64,000 nt of DNA from Clostridia bacterium (GCA_017407995.1 JAFQVM010000030.1:1-64000); one strand, 5' to 3'; shown: positions 43,995-53,940, counted from the first letter of the stretch. The notes: generated by a model from the sequence alone, not told the origin. A program made the numbers and translations.

Positions 43995-45806
43995 TTAGTT
44001 GTCATCGAGCTTGAGCACAGCCATAAACGCCTCTTGCGGTACTTCGACTGTACCAAACTGGCGCATACGCTTCTTACCCTCTTTCTGCTTTTCAAGCAGT
44101 TTCTTCTTTCTCGTTATATCGCCGCCGTAGCACTTGGCAAGAACATCCTTACGCATAGCCTTGACGGTTTCACGAGCTATAACCTTACCGCCGATTGCTA
44201 TCTGAATCGGGATTTCAAAGAGCTGGCGGGGAATATTATCCTTGAGCCTTTCAGCAATCTTACGTGCTCTGCCGTAAGCTTTATCGGTGTGGATTATAAA
44301 TGAGAGTGCATCTATAACATCGCCGTTGAGCAAAACATCGAGTTTTACAAGATTTGAACGGCGGTACTCTGAAATCTCATAGTCAAAGGAGGCATATCCC
44401 CTTGTACGAGATTTGAGCGAATCAAAGAAATCGTAGATAATCTCATTGAGCGGAAGCTCGTAGAAAATATCAACTCTGTCCGAAGAGATGTAGGTCATAT
44501 CCTTAAACACACCGCGTCTGTCCTGGCACAAGTCCATTATCGCACCGACATAATCAGACGGAGCATAGATATGTGCATTGGTAAACGGCTCCTCGCAGTA
44601 GTCAATATTCGCAGGGTCGGGATAGTGGGTCGGGTTGTCTATCTCTATAACCGAACCATCATTGAGATGTATCTTATATATAACACTCGGAATTGTGGTT
44701 ACAAGGTCGAGGTCATACTCACGCTCTAAGCGCTCCTGAATGATTTCAAGGTGAAGAAGTCCAAGAAATCCGCAACGGAAACCAAAGCCCAATGCACCCG
44801 ATGTTTCAGGCTCATATGAAAGAGAAGCATCATTAAGCTGAAGTTTTTCAAGTGCATCACGCAGAGCCTCGTAGTCAGCACCGTCTGCAGGATAAACTCC
44901 GCAGAAAACCATCGGATTTACCTTACGATATCCTGCCAAAGGCTCTTTTGCGGGATTTTCAGCAGTTGTGACTGTATCACCCACACGAGCATCGCTGACG
45001 GTCTTTATCGAAGCGGTAATATATCCAACCTCACCGGACTTCAACTCTTTAACAGGCTCCATACTCGTAGCTCGCATATAGCCGACTTCGACAACGGTAA
45101 ACTGTGCTCCCGTTGCCATCATACGCATGGTGTCACCCGCCTTGATTTTACCCTCTTTGACACGGACGTAGACTATAACACCCTTATAGCTGTCATAAAT
45201 CGAGTCAAATATGAGAGCTCGCAGCGGAACATCATCATTTGCCTGCGGTGCAGGTACATCCTGAACTATGCGTTCAAGCACGTCTCTGATATTCTCGCCT
45301 GTCTTTGCAGAGACTCTCGGTGCTACCGAGCAGTCAAGACCTATTACTTCCTCCACCTCAGCTGCGACTCTGTCAGGGTCAGCGGCAGGAAGGTCGATTT
45401 TGTTGATAACAGGCACTATTTCAAGGTCGTGGTCGAGTGCAAGGTAGGTGTTGGCAAGCGTCTGTGCCTCTATGCCCTGCGACGCATCTATGACAAGTAT
45501 TGCGCCTTCGCAGGCAGCAAGCGAACGTGAAACCTCATAGTTGAAGTCAACGTGACCGGGAGTGTCAATGAGGTTGAGCTCATATATCTTGCCGTCCTGC
45601 GCTGTATAGTCCATTTTAACTGCATGAGCCTTTATCGTTATGCCTCGCTCACGCTCAAGGTCCATATTGTCAAGTATCTGAGCTGTCATATCACGCTTTG
45701 CCACAGAGTCCGTAAGCTCCAACAGCCTGTCTGCCAGAGTGGATTTACCGTGGTCAATATGAGCTATGATGCTGAAATTTCTTATGTTATCCTTTGTGTT
45801 TGACAA
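43995..45806 (-). CDS. lepA: Elongation factor 4 (LepA)
   Basis: A 603-residue translational GTPase: G1 [16 protein letters not shown]2 [13 protein letters not shown]3 DTPGHVDF, G4 NKIDLP, domains II-V related to EF-G and the LepA-specific C-terminal domain ([24 protein letters not shown]). It acts on the ribosome during initiation or back-translocation. The start is TTG at 45806, with GGAAGGG 8 bases upstream. Confidence 0.97.
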   Translation of the reverse strand: MSNTKDNIRNFSIIAHIDHGKSTLADRLLELTDSVAKRDMTAQILDNMDLERERGITIKAHAVKMDYTAQDGKIYELNLIDTPGHVDFNYEVSRSLAACEGAILVIDASQGIEAQTLANTYLALDHDLEIVPVINKIDLPAADPDRVAAEVEEVIGLDCSVAPRVSAKTGENIRDVLERIVQDVPAPQANDDVPLRALIFDSIYDSYKGVIVYVRVKEGKIKAGDTMRMMATGAQFTVVEVGYMRATSMEPVKELKSGEVGYITASIKTVSDARVGDTVTTAENPAKEPLAGYRKVNPMVFCGVYPADGADYEALRDALEKLQLNDASLSYEPETSGALGFGFRCGFLGLLHLEIIQERLEREYDLDLVTTIPSVIYKIHLNDGSVIEIDNPTHYPDPANIDYCEEPFTNAHIYAPSDYVGAIMDLCQDRRGVFKDMTYISSDRVDIFYELPLNEIIYDFFDSLKSRTRGYASFDYEISEYRRSNLVKLDVLLNGDVIDALSFIIHTDKAYGRARKIAERLKDNIPRQLFEIPIQIAIGGKVIARETVKAMRKDVLAKCYGGDITRKKKLLEKQKEGKKRMRQFGTVEVPQEAFMAVLKLDDN

Positions 45807-45835
45807 CGTTACAACCCTTCCTTAATTAGAGTGAG

Positions 45836-45955
45836 TTAATCAAAATTTTCTGCAAATTCAAGAGTATCAACTGCAGGTCTGCCTATCCACATATCGCAGA
45901 ATTTCTGACCGGATATCTCTTCACAGCGTTTTATCTGTTCGGAGTAAGAGTACAT
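45836..45955 (-). CDS. Possible 39-codon small gene between a GPH transporter and lepA
   Basis: An ATG at 45955 opens a frame that overlaps the last 25 bases of the transporter gene in another frame and stops at 45836, leaving 29 bases to lepA. The peptide (MYSYSEQIKRCEEISG..., ending LEFAENFD) has normal, charged, globular-looking composition. GAGAAGGG lies 3-4 bases before the ATG, which is rather close. I do not recognise the sequence. It could be a coupled small protein, a remnant of a larger gene, or chance. Confidence 0.4.
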   Translation of the reverse strand: MYSYSEQIKRCEEISGQKFCDMWIGRPAVDTLEFAENFD

Positions 45956-47367
45956 TTGCCCTTCTCTTTCTTTTCCTGTATGGCATCTTTTATCATCTTA
46001 TGGTCTTCAGCCGTCATCTTGTAAGTAAAGATACAGATATACATAATGGCAACAAGAACAAGCGGAATGAATATAAATGTAACTTTAACGCCCAGTATAG
46101 CCTTTGCCGTCTGATACAATGCATTTTTATCCTCTTTACCGGTTTTGAAACCGAATGCGCCGAGAATAAAACCTGTAACTGCGCTCATCAGTCCGCTGAT
46201 TGTCTTTTTAATCATTGAACTGAATGTCGCTATAACGCCCTCACGGCGGCGACCTGTTATCATCTCATCAACGTCGGTAACGTCGGGCTGAATGTTTGTC
46301 GCTGTGAATCCGGGTCCGGAGAAACCAAAGTTATAGAGAATAGTCGCAAGAGCTGTTACCCAGAAAGGCGTTCTGCTGTTGACCAACAAGTTAAGCGCTA
46401 TACCTACAGCCATAAGCGGTGTGAGCAGTCTGCCGCAGAATTGTTTGCCGAGTTTCATAGTCATAAGATAGTTAAACGGGAAGCCCGATGCTTCTGCCGC
46501 ACCCGCAATACTCTGCAATATATTGAACTTTTCAAAACGCTGTGCGACATATTTTAAATAGTATTGGTCGGAGTTATTATAAAATCCCTTTGCCATTGAG
46601 TACATTGCGCTCATAACAAAGTAACGCTTGAATGCTCTGTTCTTGAAAACATCTCTGTATTCAAGAAATGTGCTTCGAACATTAAGGGGTGGTGCAGGCA
46701 TATCGAGCGAACTTGGTTCTTTTGTACCTTTGAAAGTCACAAGAAGAGGCAGCGAGAACCACAGACACAGTACCAATCCTAAGAACACAAACTTGGGTCT
46801 GGAATCAGCAACCATCTTCATATCTGTAAATCCGAGTGAGATAGACACAAGCAAGAACGACGAAACCATACCGACAGAGTTCATGATGTATGATACCGAA
46901 TTGTACTGTGTGCGTAACGAGTACTCAGGTGCTATCTCAGGCAGCATAGCTGTATGAGGAACCGCAACAAGGGTATATGCTGTATTATAAAGCATATACG
47001 CAAACATATAGTAAAGCATTGTCGCCGTAGTATTGCCCGTTGCGGATATTCCAAACGAGTTCCACAAGCAAAAATATGAAACAGCTATAGGTATAACACC
47101 CCACAACAGATAACGCCTGTGACGTCCGTGTTTGGAACGTGTACGGTCGGTTATAATACCCATTAACGGGTCGGTAAATGCATCCCAGAAGTGAGCCACC
47201 GCTATAACCAGACCCGCCTGGTCAGGCGAAAGCTTTTCGACTTCCGTAAGGAACGAAAGAAAATATAATGAAATGATGTATCCGCCACCACCAAAAAGTA
47301 TGTTTGCGGAGTTATAACCCAACATCGGACCTAACTTTTTCCAAAAACCGGAAAGTTTTTCTGACAA
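45931..47367 (-). CDS. GPH-family (MFS_2) sugar:cation symporter
   Basis: A 478-residue membrane protein with about 12 helices. GPH motifs are AHFWDAFTDPLMGIITDRTRSKHGRHRRYLLWG after helix 2 and VDEMITGRRREGVIATFSSMIKKTISGL in the C-terminal half. It probably imports a glycoside or oligosaccharide with Na+ or H+. Two adjacent TTG codons (47370, 47367) follow GAGGGAG; the second has better spacing. It is the third orphan GPH transporter in the window. The last codons overlap a small open frame at 45836-45955. Confidence 0.87.
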   Translation of the reverse strand: MSEKLSGFWKKLGPMLGYNSANILFGGGGYIISLYFLSFLTEVEKLSPDQAGLVIAVAHFWDAFTDPLMGIITDRTRSKHGRHRRYLLWGVIPIAVSYFCLWNSFGISATGNTTATMLYYMFAYMLYNTAYTLVAVPHTAMLPEIAPEYSLRTQYNSVSYIMNSVGMVSSFLLVSISLGFTDMKMVADSRPKFVFLGLVLCLWFSLPLLVTFKGTKEPSSLDMPAPPLNVRSTFLEYRDVFKNRAFKRYFVMSAMYSMAKGFYNNSDQYYLKYVAQRFEKFNILQSIAGAAEASGFPFNYLMTMKLGKQFCGRLLTPLMAVGIALNLLVNSRTPFWVTALATILYNFGFSGPGFTATNIQPDVTDVDEMITGRRREGVIATFSSMIKKTISGLMSAVTGFILGAFGFKTGKEDKNALYQTAKAILGVKVTFIFIPLVLVAIMYICIFTYKMTAEDHKMIKDAIQEKKEKGKCTLTPNR

Positions 47368-47370
47368 CAA

Positions 47371-47699
47371 TTCTCCCTCTCTTCTTTAATATAAAATAAT
47401 TCTATTAATTTTACTATAAATTACACTTTGGTGTCAACCGCAGAAGAAAAAATGACTTTTTGTAAAAAAATTTTAAAATGTATACTAAAAAATTTTTGTG
47501 ATTTTTATTTCGATATTTTGTTACTGTTTTATATTTTATCCGCTGCTTTTTCATCTTTTTTGAACTTTTGCACAGACAAAAACCACTGCTCAAAAATCAG
47601 TCGATTTTTTGGCTCAAAAAAGGACTTTTAACCGCCTTGACTTTTACCATTTTTTAGATTATTATAAGCTACAATGAATAATGAGGGGAGTAGGCGCTT
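47371..47699. other. AT-rich intergenic region between divergent genes; contains the glyQS promoter
   Basis: 329 bases, strongly A/T-rich, separating the GPH transporter from glyQS. A TTGACT-17-TATTAT promoter (47637-47665) reads into glyQS. I looked for a T-box leader, common upstream of aminoacyl-tRNA synthetase genes, and found no GGTGGNACCGCG-like sequence or terminator stem. Open frames here look like chance. Confidence 0.6.
47637..47665 (+). promoter_or_regulatory. Promoter of glyQS
   Basis: TTGACT (47637-47642), 17-base spacer, TATTAT (47660-47665), about 30 bases before the start codon. Confidence 0.7.
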
Positions 47700-49082
47700 A
47701 TGCTAAATAACACCGAAAAAACCATGGAAAAAATCGTTTCCCTGTGCAAAGGCAGAGGCTTTATTTTTGCGGGAAGCGAAATATACGGCGGTCTTGCAAA
47801 CACTTGGGATTACGGCCCTCTCGGCTCCAGAATCAAGAACAACGTCAAGGAGACTTGGAGAAAAAGATTTATCCAGGAACGCAAGAACAGCTATGAAGTA
47901 GACGCTGATATTCTTATGCATCCGAGAGTTTGGGAGGCAAGCGGTCACGTTGCCAGCTTTTCCGACCCGCTGCTCGACTGCAAAGAGTGTAAAATGCGCC
48001 ACAGGGCTGACAGCCTCATAGAAGCTTTTGACCCCGATTCTCATCCTGACTCAATGACTAAGGAAGAGATGTTCGAGTTCATAAAAGCTAATTCAATCCC
48101 CTGTCCTCACTGCGGAAAGCATAATTTTACGGATATCAGAGAGTTCAATCTCATGTTCCAGACTTTCCGTGGAGTTACAAACAACTCAAAGAGCGTTATC
48201 TATCTGCGTCCCGAAAACGCACAAGGTGAATATGTAAATTATCTCAATGTCCAGCGCACGATGAGAGCTAAGCTCCCGTTCAGTATCGGCCAGATAGGTA
48301 AAGCGTTCAGAAATGAGATTACACCCGGCAACTTCACTTTCAGAACCATCGAGTTTGAGCAGATGGAGTTCCAGACTTTCTGTAAAGAGGGTACAGACAA
48401 CGAGCTGTACGATTACTTCAAAGAGTACGGCAGAAAATATTTTGAGGACCTCGGCATAGCTCCTGAGCATCTGCGCTTCCACGACCACGAGAAGCTTGCC
48501 CACTATGCAAAGGCTGCCTGCGACATTGAGTTCCTCTTCCCGTTCGGCTGGGGAGAAATCAACGGTACCCACAACAGAACCGATTTCGACCTGACAAGAC
48601 ATCAGGAGTACAGCGGTCAGAAGATGGATTACCTTGACCCCGAAACCAACGAGAAGTTTATACCTTATATAATCGAATCAACCTACGGTCTTGACAGAAC
48701 TGTTCTTGCACTTCTCTGCGAAGCATATGACGAGGAAATCATCGACGAAGAAAAGAACGATATGCGTGTTGTTCTCCACCTCAATCCCGTTATTGCTCCT
48801 TACAAAGCTGCTATACTGCCGCTTTCAAAGAAGCTGTCTGACGATGCGATGAATGTCTATGAGATGCTCAGCAAGAAGTTCATGGTTGACTTTGACGAGA
48901 CCGGTTCTATCGGCAAGCGTTACCGCCGTCAGGACGAAATCGGAACACCGATGTGCATAACTTTCGACTTTGATTCACTCGAAGATAACTGCGTTACTGT
49001 TCGTGACCGTGATACCATGCAGCAGGAACGCATAGCAATATCAGACCTTGAAGATTATATCGCTAAGCGTTTAGAATTCTAA
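47700..49082 (+). CDS. glyQS: Glycyl-tRNA synthetase, dimeric type
   Basis: A 460-residue class II synthetase of the alpha2 type. It shows GFIFAGSEIYGGLANTWDYGPLG at the start, motif 2 (IGQIGKAFRNEITPGNFTFRTIEFEQMEFQ), the GWGEINGTHNRTDFDL insert and motif 3 (STYGLDRTVLALL), followed by an anticodon-binding domain. It charges tRNA-Gly. GGGGAGTAG precedes the ATG. The decarboxylase genes begin only 25 bases downstream, so read-through cotranscription is likely. Confidence 0.97.
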   Translation: MLNNTEKTMEKIVSLCKGRGFIFAGSEIYGGLANTWDYGPLGSRIKNNVKETWRKRFIQERKNSYEVDADILMHPRVWEASGHVASFSDPLLDCKECKMRHRADSLIEAFDPDSHPDSMTKEEMFEFIKANSIPCPHCGKHNFTDIREFNLMFQTFRGVTNNSKSVIYLRPENAQGEYVNYLNVQRTMRAKLPFSIGQIGKAFRNEITPGNFTFRTIEFEQMEFQTFCKEGTDNELYDYFKEYGRKYFEDLGIAPEHLRFHDHEKLAHYAKAACDIEFLFPFGWGEINGTHNRTDFDLTRHQEYSGQKMDYLDPETNEKFIPYIIESTYGLDRTVLALLCEAYDEEIIDEEKNDMRVVLHLNPVIAPYKAAILPLSKKLSDDAMNVYEMLSKKFMVDFDETGSIGKRYRRQDEIGTPMCITFDFDSLEDNCVTVRDRDTMQQERIAISDLEDYIAKRLEF

Positions 49083-49107
49083 TTTTGTGAAAGGGAGACT
49101 GAGACTA

Positions 49108-50487
49108 ATGAAGGTCAATTTTACCGAAACCGTTCTCAGAGATGCTAACCAGTCGCTCATTGCGACCAGAATGCCCTTTGAGGACTTTGCGCCTATCCTT
49201 GAAAAGCTGGATAAGGCAGGCTACTACTCTCTTGAGTGCTGGGGCGGAGCTACTTTCGACTCCTGCCTGCGCTACCTCAACGAGGACCCGTGGGAGAGAC
49301 TGCGCAAAATTCGTGCAGCTTGCCCGAACACCAAGCTGCAGATGCTTCTGAGAGGTCAGAATCTTCTCGGCTACAAGCACTATCCCGATGATGTTGTGCG
49401 TATGTTCGTACGCAAGAGCGTTGAAAACGGCATTGACATAATCCGTATATTTGACGCACTCAACGACCTTAGAAACATCGAGGTCGCTGTTGACGAAACA
49501 ATCAAGTGCGGTGCTCACGCATCAGGTACTATCTGCTATACAATCAGCCCCATCCACAACCTTGATAGCTACGTCAAGCTTGCTAAGGACCTTGAAGCTA
49601 TGGGAGTTCAGTCTATCTGCATCAAGGACATGGCAGGTATCATGGACCCGCAGGAGGCTTATGACCTTGTAAAGGCTATCAAAGAGAATGTAAGCCTTCC
49701 CGTTGTTGTTCACACTCACTCAACAACAGGTCTTGGCCCGATAACTCTTCAGAAAGCTGTTGAGGCAGGCGCAGACGTCATTGACACTGCTATCTCCTCT
49801 TTCTCAGGCGGTACATCTCAGCCACCCACAGAAACTCTTGCTTACATCCTTGCAAAAGAGGGCTACGAAGTTTCTCTTGACACAGATGTACTCAAGGAAA
49901 TCAACGATTTCTTCAAACCCATCCGTGCAAAGGCTCTTGAGAGCGGTCTTCTCAACCCCGTTGTTATGGCTACCGAAACAGATGCTCTTAACTACCAGAT
50001 TCCCGGCGGAATGCTTTCAAACCTTGTCGCTCAGCTTACAGCTCAGAACAAGTTGGACAAGCTTGACGAAGTTCTTGCTGAAACTCCCAGAGTCCGTGAG
50101 GACCTCGGTTATCCTCCGCTCGTAACTCCTATGAGCCAGATGGTCGGTGTTCAGGCAACTGCTAACGTACTCGCAGGCGAAAGATACAAGAACGTATCAA
50201 AAGAAGTCCGCAACTACATCAAAGGCGAATACGGCAGAGCACCCGGCAAAATCAATGAGGAACTTGCAAAGAAAATCCTCGGCGACGAAGAGCCCGTAAC
50301 CTGCCGCTATGCAGACCTTCTTGAGCCCGGTATCCCCGCAGCTAAGGAATACCTCGGTGACAGAGCAACCTGCGATGAAGATGTTCTCTCTTATATCGCC
50401 TTCCCTGCACAGACCGAAGCTTTCTTCGACAAGCGAGACGAGAAGAAAAAGAACACTTTCTCATACACAATTAAAAAGATTGACTAA
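49108..50487 (+). CDS. oadA: Oxaloacetate decarboxylase alpha subunit (carboxyltransferase)
   Basis: A 459-residue protein with the HMGL-like TIM barrel (NFTETVLRDANQSLIATRM, LRGQNLLGYKHY, CIKDMAGIMDP with the carbamylated lysine, VVHTHSTTGLG) and the conserved C-terminal PYC/OadA domain (GGMLSNLVAQL, LGYPPLVTPMSQMVG). It moves CO2 from oxaloacetate to the biotin carrier. Unlike enterobacterial OadA it has no fused biotin domain; the carrier is the separate gene at 50940. GGGAG precedes the ATG at 49108 by 10 bases. Confidence 0.93.
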   Translation: MKVNFTETVLRDANQSLIATRMPFEDFAPILEKLDKAGYYSLECWGGATFDSCLRYLNEDPWERLRKIRAACPNTKLQMLLRGQNLLGYKHYPDDVVRMFVRKSVENGIDIIRIFDALNDLRNIEVAVDETIKCGAHASGTICYTISPIHNLDSYVKLAKDLEAMGVQSICIKDMAGIMDPQEAYDLVKAIKENVSLPVVVHTHSTTGLGPITLQKAVEAGADVIDTAISSFSGGTSQPPTETLAYILAKEGYEVSLDTDVLKEINDFFKPIRAKALESGLLNPVVMATETDALNYQIPGGMLSNLVAQLTAQNKLDKLDEVLAETPRVREDLGYPPLVTPMSQMVGVQATANVLAGERYKNVSKEVRNYIKGEYGRAPGKINEELAKKILGDEEPVTCRYADLLEPGIPAAKEYLGDRATCDEDVLSYIAFPAQTEAFFDKRDEKKKNTFSYTIKKID

Positions 50488-50516
50488 CAGCAATCAGAAA
50501 GGAAGAGTTCTAAGCT

Positions 50517-50897
50517 ATGTTTGAAAATTTTGATATAAATGCCTCTCTTGGCGAAAAGCTTGCATTTGCTCTACCTGTAGCCTTTTTCGGAATTCTTATG
50601 GTTTTCCTGCTGCTCATTTTGTTGGCAGTTTGTATCATGATAATTTCACGTGTGGTAAGAGCCGGCGAAAGTATCTCTGCCAAGAAAAGCAAAAAAGGCC
50701 CTGACACCGAAATGACAGCTCCTGCTGCCGCAACCGCTCCGAGCGGTTCTCCTCTGCCTGCAACACAGTCAGAGGGCTCCCTTGACCTTGTAGATGTTGA
50801 CGAGCCGACTGCGGCCGTTATAATGGCAATAGTCAGCAACCAGAGCGGAATCCCGCTTAACAGATTGCTGTTCAAGTCCATAAAGAAAGTAGACTGA
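50517..50897 (+). CDS. oadG: Na+-pumping decarboxylase gamma subunit (OadG family)
   Basis: A 126-residue protein. One transmembrane helix (LPVAFFGILMVFLLLILLAVCIMII, about 19-43), a Lys-rich cytoplasmic stretch, an Ala/Pro/Ser linker and a short C-terminal segment (PTAAVIMAIVSNQSGIP) match OadG-type subunits, which tie the alpha subunit to the membrane pump. It lies between the alpha subunit and the biotin carrier. Confidence 0.85.
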   Translation: MFENFDINASLGEKLAFALPVAFFGILMVFLLLILLAVCIMIISRVVRAGESISAKKSKKGPDTEMTAPAAATAPSGSPLPATQSEGSLDLVDVDEPTAAVIMAIVSNQSGIPLNRLLFKSIKKVD

Positions 50898-50939
50898 TAT
50901 CGAGCGGGCTAACGCCCCTTTTAGAAAGGAACGGTTATT

Positions 50940-51326
50940 ATGAAATATATTGTCACACTTAACGGCAAAAATTACGAAGTTGAAGTTGAAGAGACTGAGG
51001 CTGTCATAGTCGGCGTGACCGATGCAGCTCCTGTTGCAGCTCCTGTTGCTGCACCCACTCCCGCAGCAACTCCGGCTCCTGTCGCAGCAGCTCCGGCTGC
51101 CGCTGCTGCTGACGGCACTAAGGTTCTTTCCCCCATGCCCGGAAACATACTCAGTGTCAGCGCTACTGTCGGCGCTACAGTTAAAGCAGGCGATGTTCTG
51201 CTTGTGCTTGAGGCTATGAAAATGGAAAACGATATAGTTGCTCCCTGCGATGGAACTGTAAAACAGATTCTTGTTCAGAAGGGCTCAACTGTTGCAACTG
51301 ACGACCTGCTCGCAGTTGTCGGTTAA
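50940..51326 (+). CDS. Biotin carboxyl carrier protein of the Na+-pumping decarboxylase
   Basis: A 128-residue protein. The N-terminal KYIVTLNGKNYEVEVEE strand region leads into an Ala/Pro-rich flexible linker (about 29-58) and a biotinyl domain with the acceptor lysine in EAMKMEND (K94) and the flanking SPMPGNI and VQKGSTV. It shuttles carboxyl groups from the alpha to the beta subunit. GAAAGGAAC precedes the ATG. The linker is low-complexity at the DNA level (GCTCCTGTTGCA-like repeats). Confidence 0.95.
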   Translation: MKYIVTLNGKNYEVEVEETEAVIVGVTDAAPVAAPVAAPTPAATPAPVAAAPAAAAADGTKVLSPMPGNILSVSATVGATVKAGDVLLVLEAMKMENDIVAPCDGTVKQILVQKGSTVATDDLLAVVG

Positions 51327-51339
51327 AGGGGGAGCATAA

Positions 51340-52524
51340 ATGGACATACTTGAAATTCTTAAAGGGTTCTGGGAGAGTTCGGGTCTCGCCATTCTCACCT
51401 GGAGAGAGGGCTTGATGATTCTCGTATCATTCGTCCTCCTTTACCTCGCAATCGCCAAAAAGTTTGAACCCCTGCTCCTTGTCCCCATCGCTTTCGGTAT
51501 ACTCCTTGCAAACCTTCCCGGTGCAGGTCTTATGGATGACCCTACAGGTATTATTGACCCGTTGAGTACAACGATTAAAGAAGGTTCGCACTGGTACGAT
51601 ATAGGATTTTTAAGGCTTATTTATATCGGTGTTAAGAGCAGTATCTTCCCGTGTCTTATCTTCTTAGGTGTCGGAGCTATGACCGATTTTGGTCCTCTGC
51701 TCGCCAATCCAATGAGCCTTATTCTCGGTGCTGCTGCTCAGCTCGGCATCTATGTTGCCTTTGTTATCGCTATCCTGCTCGGCTTCACACCTCAGGAAGC
51801 TGCCGCCATCGGCATCATCGGCGGTGCTGACGGTCCGACAGCAATCTTCCTCGCATCAAAGATTGCTGCTCACCTGCTCGCTCCTATCGCCGTTGCAGCT
51901 TACTCATATATGGCTCTTATTCCGATTATCCAGCCACCCATTATGAGATTGCTTACCACAAAGAAAGAGCGTTCCGTTGAAATGAAACAGCTTCGCAAGG
52001 TCAGCAAAACAGAGAAGATTATCTTCCCCGTAGTTGTGCTTGTTATCTGCGCATTTATGCTTCCGTCAGTAGCTCCGCTGCTCGGCATGCTTATGCTCGG
52101 CAACCTCTTCCGTGAGTGCGGCGTTGTTGAAAGACTCAGTGACACAGCACAGAATGCTCTTACAAACATCGTCACTATCTTACTCGGTATTACAGTTGGT
52201 GCTACAGCAAACGGACAGACTTTCCTGTCAGGTCAAACTCTTAAAATTATAATTCTCGGTCTTACCGCATTCATGTTCTCAACAGCAGGCGGTATCCTTC
52301 TCGGAAAGCTGATGTACGTCCTTACCAAGGGCAAGATAAACCCGCTCATCGGTTCTGCAGGCGTTTCCGCAGTTCCCATGGCAGCGAGAGTTGCACAAGC
52401 CGAAGGCCGCAAAGCCAACCCCACAAACTTCCTTCTCATGCACGCCATGGGTCCGAACGTTGCAGGTGTTATCGGCTCTGCTGTTGCGGCAGGTTTCCTG
52501 CTTCTCATCTTTGGTAATAGCTAA
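51340..52524 (+). CDS. oadB: Na+-translocating decarboxylase beta subunit
   Basis: A 394-residue protein with about 9-11 helices. The functional signatures are [17 protein letters not shown] (the essential membrane aspartate is D164), [12 protein letters not shown] and the C-terminal [19 protein letters not shown]. It decarboxylates carboxybiotin and pumps Na+ outwards. The same family serves malonate, methylmalonyl-CoA and glutaconyl-CoA decarboxylases; the OadA-type alpha subunit favours oxaloacetate. It ends in a strong terminator. Confidence 0.95.
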   Translation: MDILEILKGFWESSGLAILTWREGLMILVSFVLLYLAIAKKFEPLLLVPIAFGILLANLPGAGLMDDPTGIIDPLSTTIKEGSHWYDIGFLRLIYIGVKSSIFPCLIFLGVGAMTDFGPLLANPMSLILGAAAQLGIYVAFVIAILLGFTPQEAAAIGIIGGADGPTAIFLASKIAAHLLAPIAVAAYSYMALIPIIQPPIMRLLTTKKERSVEMKQLRKVSKTEKIIFPVVVLVICAFMLPSVAPLLGMLMLGNLFRECGVVERLSDTAQNALTNIVTILLGITVGATANGQTFLSGQTLKIIILGLTAFMFSTAGGILLGKLMYVLTKGKINPLIGSAGVSAVPMAARVAQAEGRKANPTNFLLMHAMGPNVAGVIGSAVAAGFLLLIFGNS

Positions 52525-52531
52525 AGTTTAT

Positions 52532-52566
52532 ACCGCCGGTATCCTAAAGGATATCGGCGGTTTTTA
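52532..52566 (+). terminator. Terminator of the decarboxylase operon
   Basis: A 13-bp stem with one G-T pair (52532-52544 / 52549-52561), TAAA loop and a TTTTTATTTT tail. Confidence 0.9.
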
Positions 52567-52641
52567 TTTTCTTTTTTCATTGACTAACATCTCCCATTTT
52601 TATATAATAAAATAAAGAAATTAGGCGAAAGGAGGAGTTCG

Positions 52642-53913
52642 ATGTCAGCACCGTTGGCGCAGAGATTGCGTCCGCAAACAATTGACGATATTGTCGGTCA
52701 GCGCCATCTGCTCGGCGAAGGAAAGCCATTGAGAAACATCATTCTCTCAGGCGAACTTCCAAACATGGTGTTTTACGGTCCGTCAGGTGTAGGCAAAACT
52801 ACGCTTGCAAGTATAATCGCAAAAACTACCGACCGTCACCTTGTAAAGCTCAACGGCACCACCGCTTCAACCTCTGACATCAAAGATGTAGTGGCAAAGC
52901 TCAATACATTTATTGCCCCTAACGGAATCCTCCTATACCTTGATGAGATTCAATACTTCAACAAAAAGCAACAACAGACATTGCTTGAATACATTGAAAA
53001 CGGCGACATTACACTTATCGCCTCAACAACCGAAAACCCTTATTTTTATATTTATAATGCAATCCTGAGCCGTTCAACTGTTTTTGAATTCAAGCACGTT
53101 ACAGCCGAAGATGTTATTCCTGCAATCAAGAGAGCTTTCGCTTTTATGGAGAGTGAAAGACAGGAAAAATATGACATAGAAGACGGTGTTTATGAATATA
53201 TTTCAACTGCCTGTGGCGGAGATGTACGCAAGGCAATAAACGCAGTAGAGCTCTGCGTTCTCTCCTCGCCAGCCAAGGACGGCATTTGCAAAATATCGCT
53301 CGAAAAAGCTCAAGAACTCACTCAGCACAGCGCAATGCGCTATGACCGTGAGGGTGATGAGCATTATGATATTATATCAGCTTATCAAAAGTCGATGAGA
53401 GGATCTGACCCCGATGCTGCTTTGCACTATCTGGCAAGGCTGCTTGAAGCAGGCGACCTTGTCAGCGCTTGCCGCAGACTAATGGTGTGTGCTTGCGAAG
53501 ATGTAGGATTAGCCTATCCGCAGATAATACCGATAGTAAAAGCTGCCATAGATGCTGCAAATATGCTCGGACTGCCCGAGGCACGCATACCGCTTGCAGA
53601 TGCTGTCGTGTTGGTTGCAACATCTCCTAAATCAACCTCTGCATATGATGGCATAAACGCTGCTATGGCGGACGTTCAAAGAGGGCGCTCAGGCCCTGTT
53701 CCCCGTCAGCTTCAAAACGTCCATTTTGACGGAGAAGATAACCCCAATAAAGGACAGTTCTACCTATATCCGCATTCATATAAAAACCACTGGGTGCAGC
53801 AGCAATATCTACCCGACGCACTCAAAGACACCGTTTATTACGAGTACGGCGACAACCGTAATGAACGCATAGCAAAAGAATACTGGGATAAAGTGAAAGG
53901 AAACAACAAATAG
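52642..53913 (+). CDS. rarA: Replication-associated recombination protein RarA (MgsA)
   Basis: A 423-residue AAA+ ATPase: PLAQRLRPQTIDDIVGQRHLLG, Walker A YGPSGVGKTTLA, Walker B LYLDEIQYF, sensor STTENPY, and the C-terminal tetramerisation domain (YAYPHSYKN-like: FYLYPHSYKNHWVQQQYLP). It acts at stalled forks with SSB. AAAGGAGGAG is 4 bases before the ATG. The next gene starts 27 bases downstream. Confidence 0.96.
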   Translation: MSAPLAQRLRPQTIDDIVGQRHLLGEGKPLRNIILSGELPNMVFYGPSGVGKTTLASIIAKTTDRHLVKLNGTTASTSDIKDVVAKLNTFIAPNGILLYLDEIQYFNKKQQQTLLEYIENGDITLIASTTENPYFYIYNAILSRSTVFEFKHVTAEDVIPAIKRAFAFMESERQEKYDIEDGVYEYISTACGGDVRKAINAVELCVLSSPAKDGICKISLEKAQELTQHSAMRYDREGDEHYDIISAYQKSMRGSDPDAALHYLARLLEAGDLVSACRRLMVCACEDVGLAYPQIIPIVKAAIDAANMLGLPEARIPLADAVVLVATSPKSTSAYDGINAAMADVQRGRSGPVPRQLQNVHFDGEDNPNKGQFYLYPHSYKNHWVQQQYLPDALKDTVYYEYGDNRNERIAKEYWDKVKGNNK

Positions 53914-53940
53914 CTATCGAGAGAGAAAGGATGGGCACTA

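Noticed and set aside
47371-47699. T-box leader or small gene upstream of glyQS
   Set aside because: No T-box sequence, specifier stem or terminator was found, and the open frames are low-complexity Phe/Lys/Leu-rich chance frames.
52642-53913. Holliday junction helicase RuvB or clamp-loader subunit
   Set aside because: The N-terminal PLAQRLRPQTIDDIVGQ and C-terminal YPHSYKNHW segments are specific to RarA.
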